The notes under the pieces were generated by a model. The model was not told the DNA's origin. It ran no database searches and worked only from the letters and a program-made list of their open reading frames with translations. Positions 46,380-55,095 of a stretch of 64,000 nucleotides of DNA are shown one piece after another. The position numbers and the translations under genes are program-made. Position 1 is the first letter of the stretch. The number at the start of each line of letters is the position of its first letter. Source of the DNA: Oligoflexia bacterium (lineage in GTDB: Bacteria > Bdellovibrionota > UBA1018); contig CAIZRG010000051.1 in NCBI GenBank assembly GCA_903935335.1, positions 1 to 64,000 on the forward strand. Reading direction: 5' to 3'.

Positions 46380-47471
46380 ATGAAACCACTCGTAGTCATT
46401 GACGCTCGGATGGTCATATCCATTCCTCATGGGATAGCCAGATACGTTACCCAGCTAGCAAAAGGTTTAGCAGAACTTCAAAAAACTACGGAACTCTCCT
46501 ATAGACCGCTCTTTCTCACCCACACCAAAAAAGCGGATCCATTCTTTTGTGGATTTCAATCGATTCAAGTATCATCACCTTTTTTAAGCCCTCAGGAATG
46601 GATTGAAGTTCCAAAAGTTCTCAAAGCCTTAAGAGCAAAAATCTATCATAGTCCCTCTTTTTCAAGTCTTTGGAAATGCCCATGCACTAGCATTGTCACC
46701 ATCCATGATCTCAACCATCTCGTCTATGGAAACTGCAGCAAAAAATTATACTATTACACTCTCCTTCGAAGATTTGCTCAACACTCCCAGGCCATCGTCA
46801 CCGTCTCTGAATTTTCTCAACAGAAAATCTCAGAATGGCTAAGAATTCCAAAAAATTCGATCGACATTGCTTACAACGCACTTGAGCCTCCTGATTTAAA
46901 TTTATTGGGAAAAATAACTCGGCCTGTACAAAATACTCAATTCAACTTAGAGCAAGGTCATTATTTTTTCTGCCTATCCAACTCCAAACCCCACAAAAAT
47001 CTTCTCCTGCTGATCCAGGCTTATGAGATTTACAAAGCACAGTGTCCAGATCCTTGGCCACTGGTATTAACGATTCAAGCCAAAGTACCTACAGGAGTAA
47101 AAGCTATAGGAGAACAACCTGAATCAGAAATCAGTTTCCTCTTATCCTCTGCAGCTGGGGGTTTTTTCCCCTCTCTCTACGAAGGCTTTGGATTACCCCC
47201 TATTGAAGCCGCTCTTGCTGGGATCCCTATTGCGGTTTCTTCCATTCAGCCCCACCAAGAAGGGCTTAAAGACTTACGCCCTGAGGAAGTTCTTTGGGTC
47301 GACCCTAAGAACGTCCAGGAATGGGTTAATGCCTTTCACAAAATAAGAAAAGGAGAAGTCTCTCAACCTAGTGAAAACAGTAGAAAAGCCCTTCTCCAGC
47401 GCTTCAATAGCCTACGCCTGGGACAAACTATGGACCGAATCTATAGGCGCGTGCTAGAAGCAAAAGAATGA
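46380..47471 (+). CDS. Family 4-type glycosyltransferase
   Basis: A 363-residue GT-B fold glycosyltransferase. The N-terminal domain has VVIDARMVISIPHGIARYV, typical of GT4 enzymes, followed by IVTIHDLNH and VSEFSQQKI. The C-terminal domain has the family signature FFPSLYEGFGLPPIEAALAG, with two glutamates eight residues apart that bind the nucleotide sugar. It is the first gene of a three-gene plus-strand set; its stop overlaps the start of the next gene by 4 bases. The sugar and acceptor are unknown. Confidence 0.92.
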   Translation: MKPLVVIDARMVISIPHGIARYVTQLAKGLAELQKTTELSYRPLFLTHTKKADPFFCGFQSIQVSSPFLSPQEWIEVPKVLKALRAKIYHSPSFSSLWKCPCTSIVTIHDLNHLVYGNCSKKLYYYTLLRRFAQHSQAIVTVSEFSQQKISEWLRIPKNSIDIAYNALEPPDLNLLGKITRPVQNTQFNLEQGHYFFCLSNSKPHKNLLLLIQAYEIYKAQCPDPWPLVLTIQAKVPTGVKAIGEQPESEISFLLSSAAGGFFPSLYEGFGLPPIEAALAGIPIAVSSIQPHQEGLKDLRPEEVLWVDPKNVQEWVNAFHKIRKGEVSQPSENSRKALLQRFNSLRLGQTMDRIYRRVLEAKE

Positions 47472-48421
47472 AGCATGTCATTATCACAGGCGGAGCTGGT
47501 TTTATTGGATCTCACCTTTGCGATCTTCTTTTGAGGAGAGGATATGCTGTCACTGCTATTGACAATCTCCTCACCGGCCGAAGATCAAATCTTTCAGAAG
47601 CTCTCAGCCATTCTGATTTCTATTTTTTAAAACAAGACATTTGTGAACCCATCCAAGAAAAATCTCTTCCACTCCTTTCCATGTATGGGCTACACGGAAT
47701 CCTTCACTTTGCTTGTCCTGCAAGCCCTGTTGATTTTGATCGAATTCCTTTTGAAATATTAAAGGTAGACTCTCTTGGAACTATTCTAACTGTAGATTTA
47801 GCTCTGCGCTTTCATTGCCGTTACCTTCTTGCCTCAACCTCTGAAATTTATGGAGATCCTCTGATTCACCCTCAAAATGAGTGCTACTGGGGAAATGTCA
47901 ATACGATTGGACCCCGTGCCTGCTACGACGAGACCAAAAGATTTGCAGAAGCCTATGTCAGTACAGCGACCCGACTAAAACAACTGAATGGAGGCATTGC
48001 AAGAATTTTTAATACCTATGGTCCAAGAATGAGAATTGATGATGGCCGTATTGTTCCAGAACTAGGCAGGCAGGCTATTACCCAACAGCCTCTGACAATT
48101 CATGGTGATGGCAAACAAACTCGAAGCTTTTGTTATGTTTCAGACTTAGTTGAAGGAGTATTTCGACTCTTTGAAAGCTCAATCACTGAGCCTGTCAACC
48201 TAGGCAACCCTGAAGAGCGGAGCATCTTAAATTTCGCTGAGCTTTTATGCCAAATCTCAGGGAGCAAGTCTACGATTCGCCACCTGCCAGCACGTATTGA
48301 TGACCCAAAACAGCGTTGTCCAGATATTTCCCGTGCTAAAGCCTTATTTAAGTGGTCACCTGAAGTCAGATTAGACGAAGGCCTCAAAGAAAGTCTCCAA
48401 TACTTTAGGACCCAATTGTGA
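47468..48421 (+). CDS. UDP-glucuronate decarboxylase (UXS)-like sugar dehydratase
   Basis: A short-chain dehydrogenase/reductase of 317 residues with the NAD-binding motif GGAGFIGSHLCD at the N-terminus and the active-site pair in YDETK. The run LASTSEIYGDP, HPQNECYWGNVN and GPRACYDETKRFAEAY closely matches UDP-xylose synthase, which oxidises and decarboxylates UDP-glucuronate to UDP-xylose. UXS is a better fit than the related dTDP-glucose dehydratases because of this pattern. It lies between two glycosyltransferase genes with overlapping reading frames, so UDP-xylose for a surface glycan is plausible. Confidence 0.9.
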   Translation: MKHVIITGGAGFIGSHLCDLLLRRGYAVTAIDNLLTGRRSNLSEALSHSDFYFLKQDICEPIQEKSLPLLSMYGLHGILHFACPASPVDFDRIPFEILKVDSLGTILTVDLALRFHCRYLLASTSEIYGDPLIHPQNECYWGNVNTIGPRACYDETKRFAEAYVSTATRLKQLNGGIARIFNTYGPRMRIDDGRIVPELGRQAITQQPLTIHGDGKQTRSFCYVSDLVEGVFRLFESSITEPVNLGNPEERSILNFAELLCQISGSKSTIRHLPARIDDPKQRCPDISRAKALFKWSPEVRLDEGLKESLQYFRTQL

Positions 48422-49545
48422 CTCGAGTGGCCATCATCCATGACTGGCTTACGGGAATGAGAGGAGGAGAGTCTGTCCTTGAAGCCATCATTGAACTTTT
48501 TCCTACTGCAGAATTATTCACCCTCATTTGTATTCCTGATAAAATTTCTCCCACTCTGAAGCAACTGAAAACACATACAAGCTGGCTCCAGAAAATTCCA
48601 GGTGCAAAAAGAAGATACCGTCACTTTCTCCCCTGGATGCCAGGAATGATTGAGCAGTTTGACCTGAGCCATTTTGATCTTATTCTTTCTTCATCTCACT
48701 GTGTTGCTAAAGGCATTCAAAAATCAAAAAACTCTTTACATATCAGTTATATTCATGCACCGATGCGATATATTTGGGATCGATTTGATGATTACTTTGG
48801 ACCTGGACGAACCTCTTGGATCACTCGCTTAGGGGCTCATCTCTTACGCAAAAAGTTGCAGACTTGGGATCAAAAAGTCAGCACTCCAAGCCGGATTGAC
48901 CATATCCTTACCAACAGCCAATTCATAGCAAGCCAAATCCGCAATCATTATGGGCGTGAAGCTCAAGTAGTCTATCCTTTTGCCCATTCTGAAAGATTCA
49001 CTCTTCCGCGCAAACCTGAAAACTATTACCTCATGGTCACAGCTTTTGCTCCTTATAAAAAAGTTGACATTGCCATTGAAGCTTTTAATCAACTCCGTTT
49101 GCCTTTATGGATTGTAGGATCGGGTCAAGATGAAATCCTTTTGAAAAACCGTTCAGGACCTCAAATACGCTTCTTAGGCTCCACTTCAAACCAAGCAATC
49201 GCTGAGCTTTATTCAAAATGCAAAGCCTTGATTTTCCCTGGAATTGAAGACTTTGGAATTACCCCCTTAGAAGCTATGGCAGCAGGAGCACCCGTCATTG
49301 CTTATGGTGAAGGGGGTGCTCGAGAAACCCTTCAAGAAAATACAGGCATCTTCTTTACACCACAATCTTCTGAAGCACTGATCTCAGCAGTTCAAATCAT
49401 GGAATCTCAAAGTCACCTATTTCCTGAGTCTGCCTGCCGTCAACGAGGCAAAGAATTTTCTCGTCAGAGATTCCAGAAAAACTTCATGAAGGCCATCCAA
49501 GAATATTGGACTGCTTCTGGAAAACCTCCCTTAACTTTCAACTAA
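48418..49545 (+). CDS. Family 4-type glycosyltransferase
   Basis: A 375-residue GT4 enzyme beginning VAIIHDWLTGMRGGESVLEA, a signature of mannosyl- or hexosyltransferases of polysaccharide gene clusters. Later it has YIHAPMRYIWD and the C-terminal signature FPGIEDFGITPLEAMAAGAPV. The start is GTG, overlapping the stop of the UXS gene by four bases. Its stop overlaps that of the convergent sugar kinase gene. It probably acts with the other glycosyltransferase on one glycan. Confidence 0.93.
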   Translation: MTRVAIIHDWLTGMRGGESVLEAIIELFPTAELFTLICIPDKISPTLKQLKTHTSWLQKIPGAKRRYRHFLPWMPGMIEQFDLSHFDLILSSSHCVAKGIQKSKNSLHISYIHAPMRYIWDRFDDYFGPGRTSWITRLGAHLLRKKLQTWDQKVSTPSRIDHILTNSQFIASQIRNHYGREAQVVYPFAHSERFTLPRKPENYYLMVTAFAPYKKVDIAIEAFNQLRLPLWIVGSGQDEILLKNRSGPQIRFLGSTSNQAIAELYSKCKALIFPGIEDFGITPLEAMAAGAPVIAYGEGGARETLQENTGIFFTPQSSEALISAVQIMESQSHLFPESACRQRGKEFSRQRFQKNFMKAIQEYWTASGKPPLTFN

Positions 49546-50486
49546 AGACTTATCATCCGAATCAGTTCTTTCTGCCTTGCCATCAATTCAGAGATCTGTA
49601 ATTTCATTAAACGGCGAAAACTAAAGTCCTCTACTGTAAAACTTGCCATCACACAACCTGAGACCACTGCTTTCCTAAGCAACTCTTCCCATTTTTCAGG
49701 GTTTGATTCTGATAAATCTCGATGTGCCTGAGCTCCAGTTAAAAATCCCATCAGAGCTCCCGCAAAGCTATCTCCAGCTCCCGTAGGATCCACAACATGC
49801 GCTACTGGGTATGCAGGGGCAATAAAAAGCCTTTTCCGGGTAAAAAGCATAGCACCATATTCCCCTCGCTTAATAATAACAACAGAAGGACCCATTTTTT
49901 GAATCACCTCTGCAGCAGCCAAAATATGAGTTTGCTCTGACAATAAAAGCGCTTCTGCCTGATTGATCGAAAGAATATCAACACGTTTAAGTGTGTTTTT
50001 TAGCTGATCAGGTTTTCCAGTAATCCAAAAATTCATACTATCACAGGCGACTAAGGTTGGAGAACTCACTTGATCTAAAACTCGAGTTTGTAACTCTGGA
50101 TCAATGTTCCCCAAAAATAGAGTAGATGACTGACGGTGAACTTCAGAAAGCTGAGGATCAAAATGCTCAAAAACATTGAGGGCCGTGGACAATGTTTTTG
50201 CCTCACACATCTGATGATCATATGAACCAACCCAATGAAAAGTTTTTCCAGGAACTCTTTGAATCCCACTCACACCAATTTTTCGGCTAGCAAGCCATTC
50301 CAGATGAGCCTCTGGAAAATCCTGGCCAACGACTCCAACAACTTCAACTGGAGTATAAAATGAAGCGGCAATTGAAAAATAATTCACGGATCCACCTAGC
50401 ACTGAGTCGACCTTGCCAGAGGGAGTCTGAATAGAATCAAAGGCTAAAGAGCCTACTGTCAAAATAGAATGAGACGTCTGAACCAT
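49542..50486 (-). CDS. PfkB-family sugar or nucleoside kinase
   Basis: A ribokinase-fold kinase of about 315 residues. The ATG chosen begins MVQTSHSILTVGSLAFDS; a 73-residue longer frame overlaps the neighbouring pilin operon gene and its serine-rich segment does not look real. The family features are GGSVNYFSIAASF near the N-terminus and DPTGAGDSFAGALMG, which holds the catalytic aspartate and the anion hole, near the C-terminus. The phosphoryl acceptor is not evident. It is convergent with the glycosyltransferase gene, with stops overlapping. It may recycle sugars or nucleosides. Confidence 0.9.
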   Translation of the reverse strand: MVQTSHSILTVGSLAFDSIQTPSGKVDSVLGGSVNYFSIAASFYTPVEVVGVVGQDFPEAHLEWLASRKIGVSGIQRVPGKTFHWVGSYDHQMCEAKTLSTALNVFEHFDPQLSEVHRQSSTLFLGNIDPELQTRVLDQVSSPTLVACDSMNFWITGKPDQLKNTLKRVDILSINQAEALLLSEQTHILAAAEVIQKMGPSVVIIKRGEYGAMLFTRKRLFIAPAYPVAHVVDPTGAGDSFAGALMGFLTGAQAHRDLSESNPEKWEELLRKAVVSGCVMASFTVEDFSFRRLMKLQISELMARQKELIRMISL

Positions 50487-50557
50487 AGCGATGAGTAAAT
50501 CCTGTTCATAGCTTTGTGTCAAAGACAAATTGAAGATGCAAATATCTGAATTAAAAT

Positions 50558-51145
50558 TCAGTAAAAAATCTCCCTTGGATCTTTTTGAATTTGAGCTTTT
50601 GGTCCCTTCAAAAGTATTGCTTTCTGATCCATCTTTTGGAGTGCTAAAGCTATGGCTGTCCACCCCACCCCCAAAGGTCCCCATTGAGTTGGAAGAAAAG
50701 AACACTGGAGACAGTAGATCTGCACCTGAGGAGATCTTTCAGGACTTCCATAAAATGCAATCCAATCTACACTCTCTGAAATCCAAATCGAACCTGGATC
50801 ATCGATAGTTGACGGTAAAGTCCTAAGAACTTTATGAAGTTTTTTTAAATGACGAACAAGCCCTAAACCTCGACTCTTCATGAGGCACTCAATGATTTGT
50901 TCGGAGGGAAGATGCTCTCGCTCCCACTGAGCTGCTGCTTCGAGCTGAGACACTTGCTTCGCCCAGTTCCCAATCCAAACGGATAAGAGAAGAAAAATCA
51001 CCCCCACCCATATCTTCCCATTTCTCCAAAGCCTTGCTTGCAAAGTCAGCCTGACTTTTTCGAGAGTATTTGCCGATAACGTTGATACTCTTCTCGAAAT
51101 CCAAACTCTGCCCCAATGCAAATTCCAACGAAAACGAGTATCCAT
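50558..51145 (-). CDS. Membrane-anchored protein of pilin mini-operon, unknown function
   Basis: About 195 residues, with one hydrophobic helix near residues 48-65 (IWVGVIFLLLSVWIGNWA) after a basic N-terminus, so it is probably a single-pass protein with a periplasmic domain. The periplasmic part has SSTIDDPGSIWISE-like beta strands and two cysteines (YCLQC) but no known motif. It is the last gene of the operon that begins with the Flp pilin gene. It may be a minor pseudopilin-like or assembly factor. Confidence 0.6.
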   Translation of the reverse strand: MDTRFRWNLHWGRVWISRRVSTLSANTLEKVRLTLQARLWRNGKIWVGVIFLLLSVWIGNWAKQVSQLEAAAQWEREHLPSEQIIECLMKSRGLGLVRHLKKLHKVLRTLPSTIDDPGSIWISESVDWIAFYGSPERSPQVQIYCLQCSFLPTQWGPLGVGWTAIALALQKMDQKAILLKGPKAQIQKDPREIFY

Positions 51146-51154
51146 AAACAAGTC

Positions 51155-51772
51155 TCAAAAAAAATCTGGCCATTTTCTCTTTTGATTTTGTAGGTTTGTC
51201 CAAGTTGCACTCCATTTTTTATTTTTTTTATCAAGAGACCCCCTCTCCACTTGAGCTGCAGCTCCTCTGGAACGATGAACTATTTGTAGATAAAACTCGC
51301 TTGGTTCTTCTCCCAACCATTGAAGAGGTTGAGATCCAATCGAATCTGGAGGATTTCGCCTCAAACTCAGTTCAGGCAAAGGTATCGCCCAATCCCCTGG
51401 ATATCCACAGCCCTGTAATGAAAACCATTTCCTCTTTTGTATTTCCCATCGAAACAAAAGGACCTCTTGAGAAGCCACAATTTGAGCTAAAGCGACTTCA
51501 AGAGAGGTCAACAAATAGGGCTGAATTCTTGCTGCTGGAATAGCTAATCTTAATGAGTTTATTTTTTGATTGGAATCGCCCAATAAATTGAGAGTCTCTC
51601 GTAGTTCAAGAGCAACCTCTCCAACACATTGATTTAAACGAAGCTGGGTTTCCACTAACTTCCTCCAATTTCTTAAAAATCCCAAAACTCCAAATCCAAC
51701 CATCACAAAAGTAAAAACAAACCAACAAAGAGGCAAATGAAATGAACCTCGCACTCGGTTGAATCTCAGCAT
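51155..51772 (-). CDS. Single-pass membrane protein, possible pilus assembly component
   Basis: A 205-residue protein with a hydrophobic helix at residues 16-34 after a basic start, and a long alpha/beta periplasmic domain. The ribosome binding site AGGAAG is 7 bases upstream of the ATG. TadG-like proteins have this layout but are larger. It lies directly after the TadE-like gene. The C-terminus is basic and aromatic. The assignment to pilus function is by context only. Confidence 0.6.
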   Translation of the reverse strand: MLRFNRVRGSFHLPLCWFVFTFVMVGFGVLGFLRNWRKLVETQLRLNQCVGEVALELRETLNLLGDSNQKINSLRLAIPAARIQPYLLTSLEVALAQIVASQEVLLFRWEIQKRKWFSLQGCGYPGDWAIPLPELSLRRNPPDSIGSQPLQWLGEEPSEFYLQIVHRSRGAAAQVERGSLDKKNKKWSATWTNLQNQKRKWPDFF

Positions 51773-51796
51773 GCAATTACTTCCTATTGGATATTT

Positions 51797-52108
51797 TTAT
51801 CCTTCACGTTTCCATTTCGCTGACTCAAGTTTAGGTAATCGAACTCTCTCAAAAGCTTGACCACAACGTCCTATTCCAAACACGCTTATTTCATCTTCAC
51901 CGACCTCAATAAAACGAGGTCGGTGAAGGCGAGTCTGTCCAATCAATTGTGAATGGACTGCATCAAAAACAAGATAGGCACATTTTGCCCTATTCCATTG
52001 GCTCCAAATCAAAAAACCGACTAAACCCAAGAAAGGGGTTCCTATTACCAGGGAAAAAACAAATTCAATCAAAGCCTGCCCATTTTTCTTAGTCCGATCG
52101 AATTTCAT
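51797..52108 (-). CDS. TadE-like pseudopilin
   Basis: About 103 residues starting at the ATG of MKFDRTKKNG. The sequence KKNGQALIEFVFSLV is a prepilin-type cleavage and assembly motif: a glycine followed by five residues with glutamate at +5 and phenylalanine at +6, then a hydrophobic helix. TadE-like pseudopilins of tight adherence systems look like this. The longer frame upstream is a translation of the end of the flp gene. The gene overlaps the end of flp by 20 bases. A perfect 13-bp inverted repeat lies within its coding region. Confidence 0.75.
   Translation of the reverse strand: MKFDRTKKNGQALIEFVFSLVIGTPFLGLVGFLIWSQWNRAKCAYLVFDAVHSQLIGQTRLHRPRFIEVGEDEISVFGIGRCGQAFERVRLPKLESAKWKREG
51895..51928. 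repeat. Perfect 13-bp inverted repeat inside the TadE-like gene
   Basis: CTTCACCGACCTC and GAGGTCGGTGAAG are exact complements around an 8-base spacer, inside the coding sequence of the TadE-like protein. In RNA it would form a strong hairpin. The minus-strand translation across it is HRPRFIEVGED. No T-run follows, so it is not a terminator. Confidence 0.65.
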
Positions 52109-52280
52109 TAAAATTAATATCAGAATTAATATGATCTCTCGCTTTACGAATTTTATCTCGAACATGCCTTCCCATACTCTTTGTCGCTCCTACTGCTACA
52201 AGAGATACTAAGACTAATAGTGTGATGTATTCTGTTAATCCCTGACCTTTTTCATTCATCATTTTTTTAGATTGCTTCAT
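52089..52280 (-). CDS. Flp-type (class IVb) pilin
   Basis: A 63-residue protein with the short basic leader ending in EKG, then QGLTEYITLLVLVSLVAVGA. The cleavage site before the Q fits the Flp pattern G/XXXXEY, with glutamate and tyrosine at +5 and +6, followed by a hydrophobic helix. Such pilins build thin, flexible fibres used for tight adherence. The ATG has GGAG close upstream. It is the first gene of a four-gene minus-strand operon with a TadE-like gene; the prepilin peptidase, ATPase and secretin are absent here. Confidence 0.82.
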   Translation of the reverse strand: MKQSKKMMNEKGQGLTEYITLLVLVSLVAVGATKSMGRHVRDKIRKARDHINSDINFNEIRSD

Positions 52281-52445
52281 ACTCCAGGAGAAATGAAAGT
52301 TTTAGGCCAAATTTGAAAGCTCAAAAGAAAGTAATCAGTTCGATTTTCAGGCTTTCTCAAAGTTTGTCAGACTCTAAAGTGCACAAGGTTAATCTTTCTA
52401 TCTTTATTCAACCTCAATCAATCCCCAGTCACAAAAGCCAGAACG

Positions 52446-52474
52446 TTGACAGATTGTAATAATTTTTTTATACT
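52446..52474 (+). promoter_or_regulatory. Consensus promoter of the SPOR gene, probably leaderless
   Basis: TTGACA at 52446-52451 is separated by 17 bases from TATACT at 52469-52474. The transcription start should fall around 52480-52482, on the ATG at 52482, and no ribosome binding site is visible between. This repeats the arrangement at 38849. Confidence 0.65.
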
Positions 52475-52481
52475 ATATTTA

Positions 52482-53102
52482 ATGAAATCTTTCTTAGAAC
52501 CCAAACAACATTTCTTCCTATATGATCGCAAAGAAATGATTCTTCTGGTTTTTCTTGGAATGATGATTTCATTTTTCACCTTTACACTAGGGATTCATTT
52601 AGGAAAAAATACTAGACTAAAAAAATCAGAAAAATCACCCTATCTCGACTCTATGCATCCTTTAGATGACCAAAGCCCAAGCTTAACTGAATTCACTGAA
52701 AAAGGTCGAGGCATTGAAACCCTACTGGAAGAATCCCTAAACGCTGAATTACGCCATGAAGTTCAATCATCAGGTATTCAGTTCGATCATCGACTTGCAC
52801 TCACTCTGCCTGAATTGACAAAAGCAGAGACTTCAAACTCCAATCATCAAACCCAACTCTACTCACTTCAGGTGGGTTCTTATCCCACTCAAAACGACGC
52901 TCTTAATCAAATAAAATCTCTGAAAGGTTATCAACTTCGGCCTGTTCTTCAGGAAATACAAATTAAAGAAAAGGGAAAGTGGTATAGAGTTTATTTAAAA
53001 GGATACCCCACCAGAGATCAAGCCAAATTATTCGCAAGTCAATTACAGAAGGGGAAAATCATTCATTCCTACATCATTATAAAAGAAGAAGTTCATGAAT
53101 AG
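52482..53102 (+). CDS. SPOR-domain membrane protein
   Basis: A 206-residue protein with one transmembrane helix (about residues 19-38, MILLVFLGMMISFFTFTLG), so the bulk lies in the periplasm. The C-terminal 70 residues form a SPOR domain, with YSLQVGSYPTQNDALNQI, GKWYRVYLKGYPTRDQA and a final strand, which binds glycan strands stripped of peptides at division sites. The linker is acidic. SPOR proteins of this size often help cell division, as in FtsN. It is convergent with the coiled-coil gene. Confidence 0.85.
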   Translation: MKSFLEPKQHFFLYDRKEMILLVFLGMMISFFTFTLGIHLGKNTRLKKSEKSPYLDSMHPLDDQSPSLTEFTEKGRGIETLLEESLNAELRHEVQSSGIQFDHRLALTLPELTKAETSNSNHQTQLYSLQVGSYPTQNDALNQIKSLKGYQLRPVLQEIQIKEKGKWYRVYLKGYPTRDQAKLFASQLQKGKIIHSYIIIKEEVHE

Positions 53103-53136
53103 AACGAATCCGATCAAAAAGCTCCATATAGTAAAA

Positions 53137-55095
53137 TTATTTTAATTGATCACTACCCCTTTTTTTTTCAGAAGAAACTAGTCTTTTAATCTCATTTTGC
53201 ATTTTTAGAATCTCTGCTTTCATTTTTGCTTCTTTTTGCTGTAATTGATCGATTCTTTTTCTCATTTCTTCAACTTGATCACGGCTCATAGCATTCATTC
53301 TGAGCGCAGAATCCATTTTCTTTTTCATTTCATCGGCTGAATGATTCACCTCAGCACGACTCTTCTCCTTTTTTAACGACTTCAACTGTTCCATCACCTG
53401 AATATTAATTTTCTTATGTTCTTCAATTTTACGCTGAAGCCGTGTATGCTGGTCCTTAAGAAAAGAATACTCATTCGAAGATACACTCTGCTGTTGAGCT
53501 AAAGATGAAGCAGCATTCAACTGAACCTTCATTTCCTCTAGCTTCCGTGTGAGCTTTAAATTTTCTTCTCTGGAAACATGCAGCATTTTTTGAGCATATA
53601 AATATTTATTTTTCATCGATGAATTTTCTGAGTTAGTTTGATCAGTTTGATTTTTCATGGATTCTTTTATTTTATCGATGTTTTTAACTAATGTTGATAA
53701 ATTTTCTCGATTTTGACTCAACACTTGGTTACGTTGCGCAAGTTGCACATTCTTACGCTTAATTTCCTCTTCAAGGACAGCTACTTTATTTCTAAATTCA
53801 ATCTCCTTAATACGAACTGAAGAATTGAGCGTTTTAGTCATCTCAGCCAAACGTGCTCTTTCAGTAATCAATCTCGATCGAATTTCACTCATCCAGATTT
53901 CAACTTTAGGATTAGAAATCTCTCGAATCATTACTCTACTTTTATCTTTCAAGGTCATCATTAATTTCTCAAGTCCACCAGTTTGAATTTCATTCAATAG
54001 CTTTCCATACTCTGACTCCAAATCTTTCTCAATTCCAGGTTTTATTTCTTTTACAAAATCGTCGCCAGAACTCCCACTGTCTAATTTTTCAAACTTTTTC
54101 TCTAAAACCTTAGACTCTTCATGAAGAATCAGATTAGAACTCTCTTTTTCAATAGGCTGCAAGGATGTGTCTAAAATTATTTTTTTACTGTCGGTAGAAT
54201 TAATTTTTAGAGATCTACCTTCACTTAGGTGACTCACTTCTATTTTTTTGTTATTTAATTTAGATTTAGATCGCCCCGCATTTACAATCCCTTTCATAGC
54301 ATCACTCAGAGCACTAGAAAAACTCTTAATCAGTGACTTCACCTTCCATTGTGAAGAGCCTCTTTTTTCGACACCGGAAGGATCTGAAACAACCCTATAT
54401 TCTTCCTGAGACTCTACACTATCACTCCCTGAAACTCTAAAGACACTTAGACTAGGATCACTTAAATCTTTATCTGTGAGGGTGATGTCAAAATCTAAAT
54501 CCCCTAAATGAATGTATTCCCTAGGCTCAGGAGAGCTTTCGCTTTCTTCATCATTCAAAATCACTAGCTCAGATTTTTTTAAATCATCAGAATAAACTTG
54601 AATATTAAAATAAAGTATAAAAATTATCTCTAGAACCCCAGTTTGAGTCTGATATCGAATCACTGTTTGGTCTGATTCAATATCTAACTCTTTGTTTATT
54701 TTATCTAACTCTACCTTCAGATCATCACTAGATATTTTATCTAAAATTCCTTCGACTTGAAAATTAGAAGCTTTTGAAAAATTTAGACCTATAGCCACCT
54801 TCTCAAGATCAATTCCGCACTCAAACAAAATTGGACGACTTCCTTTTTTTAGTAGATCTGAATTTATGTCTTTATTATAAGAATGAAAAAAATAGAGAAC
54901 ACTTCGATTAACTAAAGACCTAAATCTTAATTCATCGAAGTGTTCATTTTTTATATTAAAAACAAGCAAATCCGATATTTTCCCTAGATGACTTGAATTA
55001 AATAAAGTTTGGTAAAAAACTATTGAATCTTCATTTAAAATCCCAGATATTCCGAAACTTTTTAAAGATCTGAAATTAGAATTTGCATTAGACAT
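53137..55095 (-). CDS. Coiled-coil protein with an unknown N-terminal domain
   Basis: A 652-residue protein. Residues 1-190 form an alpha/beta globular domain (LDKISSDDLKVELDKINKEL and a beta stretch, VIRYQTQTGVLEIIFILYF). A long acidic, serine-rich linker follows (190-350), and residues 360-650 are predicted coiled coil with heptad-rich runs such as LTRKLEEMKVQLNAASSL and RIDQLQQKEAKMKAEI. I do not recognise the N-terminal domain. Its start overlaps the end of the preceding gene by 8 bases, so the two act together. It could be a scaffold or cytoskeletal protein. Confidence 0.7.
   Translation of the reverse strand: MSNANSNFRSLKSFGISGILNEDSIVFYQTLFNSSHLGKISDLLVFNIKNEHFDELRFRSLVNRSVLYFFHSYNKDINSDLLKKGSRPILFECGIDLEKVAIGLNFSKASNFQVEGILDKISSDDLKVELDKINKELDIESDQTVIRYQTQTGVLEIIFILYFNIQVYSDDLKKSELVILNDEESESSPEPREYIHLGDLDFDITLTDKDLSDPSLSVFRVSGSDSVESQEEYRVVSDPSGVEKRGSSQWKVKSLIKSFSSALSDAMKGIVNAGRSKSKLNNKKIEVSHLSEGRSLKINSTDSKKIILDTSLQPIEKESSNLILHEESKVLEKKFEKLDSGSSGDDFVKEIKPGIEKDLESEYGKLLNEIQTGGLEKLMMTLKDKSRVMIREISNPKVEIWMSEIRSRLITERARLAEMTKTLNSSVRIKEIEFRNKVAVLEEEIKRKNVQLAQRNQVLSQNRENLSTLVKNIDKIKESMKNQTDQTNSENSSMKNKYLYAQKMLHVSREENLKLTRKLEEMKVQLNAASSLAQQQSVSSNEYSFLKDQHTRLQRKIEEHKKINIQVMEQLKSLKKEKSRAEVNHSADEMKKKMDSALRMNAMSRDQVEEMRKRIDQLQQKEAKMKAEILKMQNEIKRLVSSEKKRGSDQLK

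Noticed and set aside
50487..50705. A 73-residue N-terminal extension of the PfkB-like kinase
   Set aside because: It overlaps the adjacent operon gene and its serine- and glycine-rich sequence does not look like the family; the ATG at 50486 fits the family start.
52109..52165. A longer start for the TadE-like protein
   Set aside because: This segment is the end of the Flp pilin gene in another frame and its hydrophobic run does not fit the prepilin leader.
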